DNA from: Coptis chinensis
Taxonomy: Eukaryota; Streptophyta; Magnoliopsida; Ranunculales; Ranunculaceae
Length of the DNA stretch: 64,000 nucleotides
NCBI GenBank assembly: GCA_015680905.1
Contig: CM027382.1
Location: forward strand, 1,116,001-1,180,000
Reading direction: 5' to 3'
Part shown: in pieces, positions 59,101-64,000 of the stretch
Layout of the letters: every line of letters starts with the position of its first letter
Numbering within the stretch: position 1 is the first letter of the stretch
Program-made: the position numbers and the translations under genes
The notes under the pieces: generated by a model
Told to the model about the DNA's origin: nothing
The model's database searches: none
What the model saw: only the letters and a program-made list of their open reading frames with translations

Positions 59101-61439
59101 ATTTTGCTTTTCTCCAACTCAAAGTTTCATTTTTTTTAACCAAAGACAAAAAAAATACATTTCAAACTTTAGGAGAACTAACATAAATGTTGACCGTTTA
59201 AAGGTTCTAAAAGGTTTCCTTGCTTACCTTCCAACTCTAGCTCCTATACGCCCATGAGACTTTTTGGAGAACCGGTGAGTATAATGAGCTGAAGTCCCAA
59301 ACTACAAAGGGTTGAACAGGTTTGATAAAACAAAATAAATTAGGAAAACAAAATAATCACACATTACGTTAAAGAATATTTTCTGAATAATTATTAGTTG
59401 GAAGTCCACTCTGTAAGGGATACATACATATTTAACATTGCCTTTAACATTTCAGCATACACATAGTAGAACTTTGATTACTATACTCAAAAGTCAATCC
59501 AATCTTCAAGCTAGACAAAATCACTGCCATTTGTTCGAGTTTAAAAGAAGGTGGACCCCAAAGAAGAGCATGTGGAAGACAATCCAATATCCTCATGCAT
59601 TTTTTTTTTAAGGATGAAGTTTCTCTAAAAATCTTGGTGATTTTTAATCTTGTACAAGTCAACATTGTAAGTGGGAAGAGCCTAAAAGCCGAAAAGGACC
59701 ACATATCAAGGACCAAAATATCGATATCGGTTAATATATCGGTGTACCCAAAACCGATATATATCTATTTTTTGTGACCAGTCAAACCAAGGCCCAAAAT
59801 ATCGATATCGATAAATATATTGGTGTACCCAAAAACCGATATATATCGGATATATCCATTTTCAAGCTATAAACAATGTATTGATAGCTATAAACAATTC
59901 TCATAACTATAAACAATGTATTGATACACATGCTTCTAAGGGAAACCTACATCCCCCTAAAACCAAATCTTAAAAACAACACTTTCTTTTTAGCGAAACA
60001 TTGATTTGGAGTTAACATTATCCTCAAGCGAGGAATAAACTTACAGTTATGTTATGGAGAAAACGGTATTTCAAGATCCCGTAGCTTTGTAGAGTTCACA
60101 AAGCTCGGTCATCTACATTTATAATATTTGCTGAATAATAGAGGAACAATTATACATTCGGTCTTCAAGAGGCGTCCGAACACATGAACCCGAACCGCTC
60201 CCTTCAAAGAACAAACAATAGCCGGACCTCATTTTATTAGTGTACATAAAGAGGCATACATATAATATTTGCTTTATTAGTGTACATAAAGCATTGTACA
60301 TAAAGAATGAATGAATGAAAATCTGAATGAAGTCGAATGAATGAAAACTAATTAAGAACTTAAGATACAAAGAGGACATATTGCTCCATTATTTTAGACA
60401 TATTAAGAAGTTAATATGACTGTATTGTTTCTTTATTGGTAGGGTGCTCTTTTATGTATCTTTGATCTTTCTATGTGGTTCTCGGGCAGAATGTAACCTA
60501 GGTATAGATGAATGCATTCAGAAATTTACAAGCCCGAAAATGGACGTAATTTCAATTTAATTTCATGAGTGGCACCTATATGTCTAAAATCTCAACCCCC
60601 CTTCATAATTAAAATACTAATTAAACCACAACAGTAATCATACAAAAACTGAATAAACAAGCGAACCAAGGGAACATAAAATAATTTTATATTATCTATG
60701 AAGTAGAAGCGAGATACTGCAAAATATTTACTGTCAAAATCCATTTTATTAACCAATATTTATCCAAATTCTGATTTTGAAGTCATTTTCGCTATACACC
60801 ATCTTGGTTGAGCAAAAAAGAGTACCATGCAAACACAACACCATCGATTTGTCGTAGTACTTCAACTTGTCCAACCTTTAATTAAGTTTGTTTCTTTCCC
60901 GCTTTTCCATAACACAAAATAACAAAAGATTGATTAAGAATGAAAACTGAAGTCAGACCTCATTTACCTGTGCTTCAGCTTCGTCATAATACAGGCAATC
61001 AATCTTTTGTTAACCGCTCCTTCAATCATTCCAGAGATGAACAAAAGTATTGTACATAAAGAATGAATCAAATGAAAACTGAAGTCAGAATGAATGAACA
61101 AAAGCATTGTACATAAATAACAAAAGATTGATTAATAAATTAAAAGAATGAAAACCAAGTCGGACCTCATTTACTGGGCTTCAAGCTTCGCATTTTACTG
61201 TGTTGGTTGTGGAAATGAAACAGGGCAATTCTTTCTCTAGAGTGACGGCGCTAGGAAGGAAGGATAGGGCATACATAGTTTGTTTGAAGAATAAGATCCA
61301 ATAGATCCCAGTGTTAGGGCATAAGGGAGCATACTCTTTGGGATTGGCTTATTTTGCCATGTCACAACTTAGAAAAGACAATGGTAACCACTGGATGGAG
61401 GCCCTGCGGGCCCCACACCATTGTGTTTTATTAGATAGA
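53156..61439 (-). mobile_element. Helitron, unit C, 3'-truncated
   Basis: Contains the proposed 5' end (TCTATCTAATAAAACACAA starting at 61439), all N-terminal exons, the Rep region and most of the helicase. It stops at 53156, where the deletion joins it to the PIF1 upstream region. The terminal hairpin and CTAG are missing, so this copy cannot be a complete transposon. The segment 58311-61439 holds only repeats of the kinds listed for unit A. Confidence 0.8.
53163..58310 (-). pseudogene. Helitron RepHel gene (unit C), C-terminus missing
   Basis: The N-terminal exons keep exact lengths: E1 58179-58310 (132 bp), E2 57923-58054 (132 bp), E3 57757-57807 (51 bp), E5 56968-57063 (96 bp), E6 56775-56873 (99 bp). 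E1 here reads through without the stop seen in unit A. Rep motifs lie in 55345-54487 (AHVYTIEF, then CVKYIHKYIFKGHD). The helicase part at 53575-53153 has [15 protein letters not shown] and [10 protein letters not shown] and ends at the deletion, so the last helicase motifs ([14 protein letters not shown]) are lost. Frame changes occur between the parts. Confidence 0.8.
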
Positions 61440-61485
61440 TAATGCTTATGTAGGGATTGTTTGTAATGTTTATATTGGTCTGTAT

Positions 61486-62244
61486 TAGGGGTGGGCAATG
61501 GGCCGGGTCACAAGTCTAAATCTCAAGCCCTGACCCTACTCTAAGCCCTCTTTAAAAGCTTTAGGGCCGGGTTTTAGGGTCGGGTTTTAGGGCCGGGCCT
61601 ATATATTTTCTTCGTTTTACAAATGCCATTTTTTCATTGAGAGAGGTTGTTTTTGGTTTTACGTGTTACAAATAACCGCTTTCTATATTTCGCTTTAATG
61701 GTGTGGGACGGAAACCTTTAGTTATAGACTTGGTTTGGATGTGAATAAAAATATAATTTATAAGAAGTAAGTGAAAAAATAAATTGAGAATAATAAATTC
61801 TAGACTTTGATTTGATGATCAAAGGAATAAAGTCATATTTTTTTATTAGGCTAGTGCTCATTGTTCTTCATAGCTGCTATATAGGTTGACAAGTTTTTGT
61901 TATATAAGACAAGTTATTGGAAGTACCTTTGGGTATAAGACTGTAGGTGATAAATTACAAAGAACAATGTTATTTTAATTTAAAATATTTAACAAAGAGT
62001 TGGACAATTATGGTACGTATATTTATAGTGAAAATTTAAAACTATAACTAAGGCTTGGTTAGGGCTGAATTAGGGTCGGGCCTATGTTTCAGAACCTTAG
62101 CCCTAGTCCTGCCCTAGAAGGCCTTAGGGTCGGGTCGGCCCTGCCCTAAACTCTGTGAGGGCTTTAGTTGTAAGGGCTTTATAGGGCTTAGGGTCGGGTC
62201 GGTCAGGGCCGGGTTAGAGTCGTTAGGGCCAAATTCCCACCCTA
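61486..62244. mobile_element. Non-autonomous hAT element (unit C)
   Basis: Starts TAGGGGTGGGCAATGGGCC and ends CCCACCCTA (one C fewer than in A). Target duplication GTCTGTAT is intact on both sides (61478-61485 and 62245-62252). Same insertion as in units A and B. Confidence 0.85.
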
Positions 62245-62252
62245 GTCTGTAT

Positions 62253-63044
62253 TGTAGATTTATTTTTATTATATTTTCTGTCAGTCTTGAATAAATCCAG
62301 TGTTTCTGATTAATAAACTTATTCATGTCTGTCTATATATCCATTCTGTATACCTTGCACAATGTAAATTTTGGATATATAATTTTGGACTGTCTTAACC
62401 TAAACCATTATTTCATCTAAGGACTATCAGTATCGCAATATTAGTAATTTTATGGTGGGTCTCGTCGCCTCGAGTTAGTTCGACTTTAAATGGAGCAAAT
62501 TGATTGGGTTGAAAAAAATCAGCAAATTTGTTAGTATTTGCGTACATTACTTAGATTATTGCCCATCTTTGAAGTACTATTACGAGTTTTAAAATGAGTA
62601 TCTGAGCCATTGGTTGATCCTTACGTCCACATCTTAAGATCATCAAACGGTAAACTAAACACAAGCTTCAAGGTTCTAGGTTCAAGTTTCAAAAACGATA
62701 TCCTGGAAGTCATGGAAAGTAGGCTAACTAAACTAATAATGATAAAGTTGAGCATTTGTCCATTTCAGCTGAGGCATTGCTTAAATTGTCGAAAACTATA
62801 GCAGTTTCTTGATGTCAAGTATTGAACATCTTCACTTGTTGGTCGATAGGAGTTAATTTAGGTAGCAAGAGGTCGAAGCAATGGAAGAATTTTCATATTT
62901 TCGCAGAAGTCGAAGTTATTCAGGGTACAAGCAGCTGGCCGTAGAGTCCCAGAGCTCCCTAATGCTCAACTGCTCAAGAAAACACCCAAGTGCTAAGTAC
63001 GCTGCCCTTGTAAAAAAATTATCGCAGATAAATAAATGAAAAAT
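62253..63044. other. Non-coding between hAT and copia parts (unit C)
   Basis: Same sequence as 27403-28194 of unit A. Nothing recognised. Confidence 0.4.
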
Positions 63045-64000
63045 TGTAGAGAAAAAGGGATGTTTTTTTCTATTTCACGTTCAGAGCGCACTGCTTCAAG
63101 AGCGAAGCGACACTTAACTGAATTTTCTCAGAAAGGTCAAATACAAGTTATCTGTGTTTGACGAATTTCGTGGGCATGTTAGAATTGCTCTCTTGTAATC
63201 TCTCTCTTTCTTGGTTTTGGAAAAAGTTAGGTTTTCCAAAACCTTGATTTTGTTTTTATACCAAAAAACAAATTTCGATTGTTCTTGAGCGAGGCCCACG
63301 AAATTCAGGTTTAAGCGAAGGGCAAATTCACTCGAAGCGTCGGTCGCTCTTTGTCTCTATGCTCTTGGCAAAAGCGGCTGAACGTGAAATAGAAAAAAAC
63401 ATCCCTTTTTCTCTACATTCTCCACCTCGGTGATATTTTAACACATAAAACCAAGCCGAACACATCCAGCAAGAACACATCCAGCAAGAAAGACTCGCAG
63501 TCAACTACCTCGAAGGGCTATGCCCACACAGGGCTCTTTCAAACATGTAGGATTTGGAGCAAGTCCAAACAGTGTTGGAACTTAACTCCGGTGACAACTT
63601 TTGTCAGCATATCAGCAGGATTGTCATGGGTGTCCACTTTCTCAAGTGCTACATCACCATCCTCAACGACATCCCGTATAAAGTGATAACGGACATCAAT
63701 ATGCTTGGTTTGTGCATGATGAACTTGGTTCTTCGCCAAATGAATAGCACTCTGACTATCACAATACAAAGCAACACTGTTCTGCTCAATACCCATATCA
63801 TCTAGAAGACCTCGAGCCATAGTGCTTTTTCTTTGCCTCGCCATCGCCATATACTCTACCTCGGTAGTAGATAGAGCAATCAGTAGCTCGTCAGAGCATA
63901 GACCTCCAACTAACCGATTGCACCATGCATCATAAACATATAACCGGTGAGTCGATCGTCGTCTATCTAGATCACCGCATAATCGAATCCACAAACCCAT
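63045..64000 (-). mobile_element. Ty1/copia fossil, 3' portion (unit C, cut by window end)
   Basis: The LTR at 63045-63417 has the 34-bp inverted ends. It is followed on the minus strand by the polypurine tract and the RNase H region (about 63539 upward, including VALYCDSQSAIHLAKNQVHH). It is the same insertion as at 28195 and continues past the window. Fossil with some breaks. Confidence 0.8.

Larger units (their letters stand above)
51793..64000. repeat. Segmental tandem duplication, unit C (cut by window end)
   Basis: Third copy, same order and orientation, starting ACACGTTTTCCTAAGC. It lacks the segment corresponding to about 33739-39412 of unit B: the PIF1 gene, the RNase H-like fragment and the 3' part of the Helitron. 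It runs past the window edge within the copia part, so more of this unit, and possibly more units, lie beyond. Confidence 0.95.

Overview
The window is nuclear DNA of a flowering plant, probably a eudicot. It is AT-rich, has GT-AG introns of plant size, and is crowded with plant-type transposons: Ty3/gypsy Tat and Athila lineages, Ty1/copia, a Helitron, hAT and MULE MITEs, and an L1-type LINE. I cannot name the species. One intact gene is visible, a PIF1-family DNA helicase with a mitochondrial-type presequence at 33843-35258. Layout, left flank (1 to about 11138): mostly unexplained AT-rich DNA holding a foldback MULE MITE (2569-2786), candidate exons of an unrecognised minus-strand gene, a 5'-truncated LINE (about 4781-5785), a CT-rich possible gene leader (7490-7850) and the 3' part of a Tat-lineage gypsy fossil whose tail is a minisatellite. 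Layout, the rest: a segment of about 20 kb is present three times in direct tandem. Unit A is 11139-32377, unit B is 32378-51792, and unit C starts at 51793 and runs off the window. In full, a unit reads: gypsy tail and 3' LTR, PIF1 gene on +, RNase H-like pseudogene on +, an 11-kb Helitron on -, a hAT MITE, the 3' end of a copia element on -, and an Athila LTR with leader on +. The A/B and B/C junctions are the same sequence, so the array arose by tandem duplication of one segment. The copies then diverged. A has a one-base frameshift in PIF1. B keeps PIF1 intact and carries an extra duplication of about 0.5 kb inside the Helitron. C has lost PIF1 and the 3' end of the Helitron in one deletion of about 5.7 kb. 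The Helitron is the main autonomous-type element. Its RepHel gene has HUH and YxxKY Rep motifs and a PIF1-type helicase. Its 3' end is CTAG preceded by a 14-bp palindrome, and a good 5' end candidate lies 11.2 kb away. Its N-terminal part is built from small exons, and two exon pairs (44/44 codons, phase 0-0; 32/33 codons, phase 2-2) are internal duplications. The most striking pattern in the window concerns differences between copies. They are rare in and around PIF1 but become dense at the Helitron terminus, where they concentrate at CAG/CTG (CHG) sites. This may be a base-calling artefact tied to cytosine methylation, and it bears on how broken the Helitron really is.
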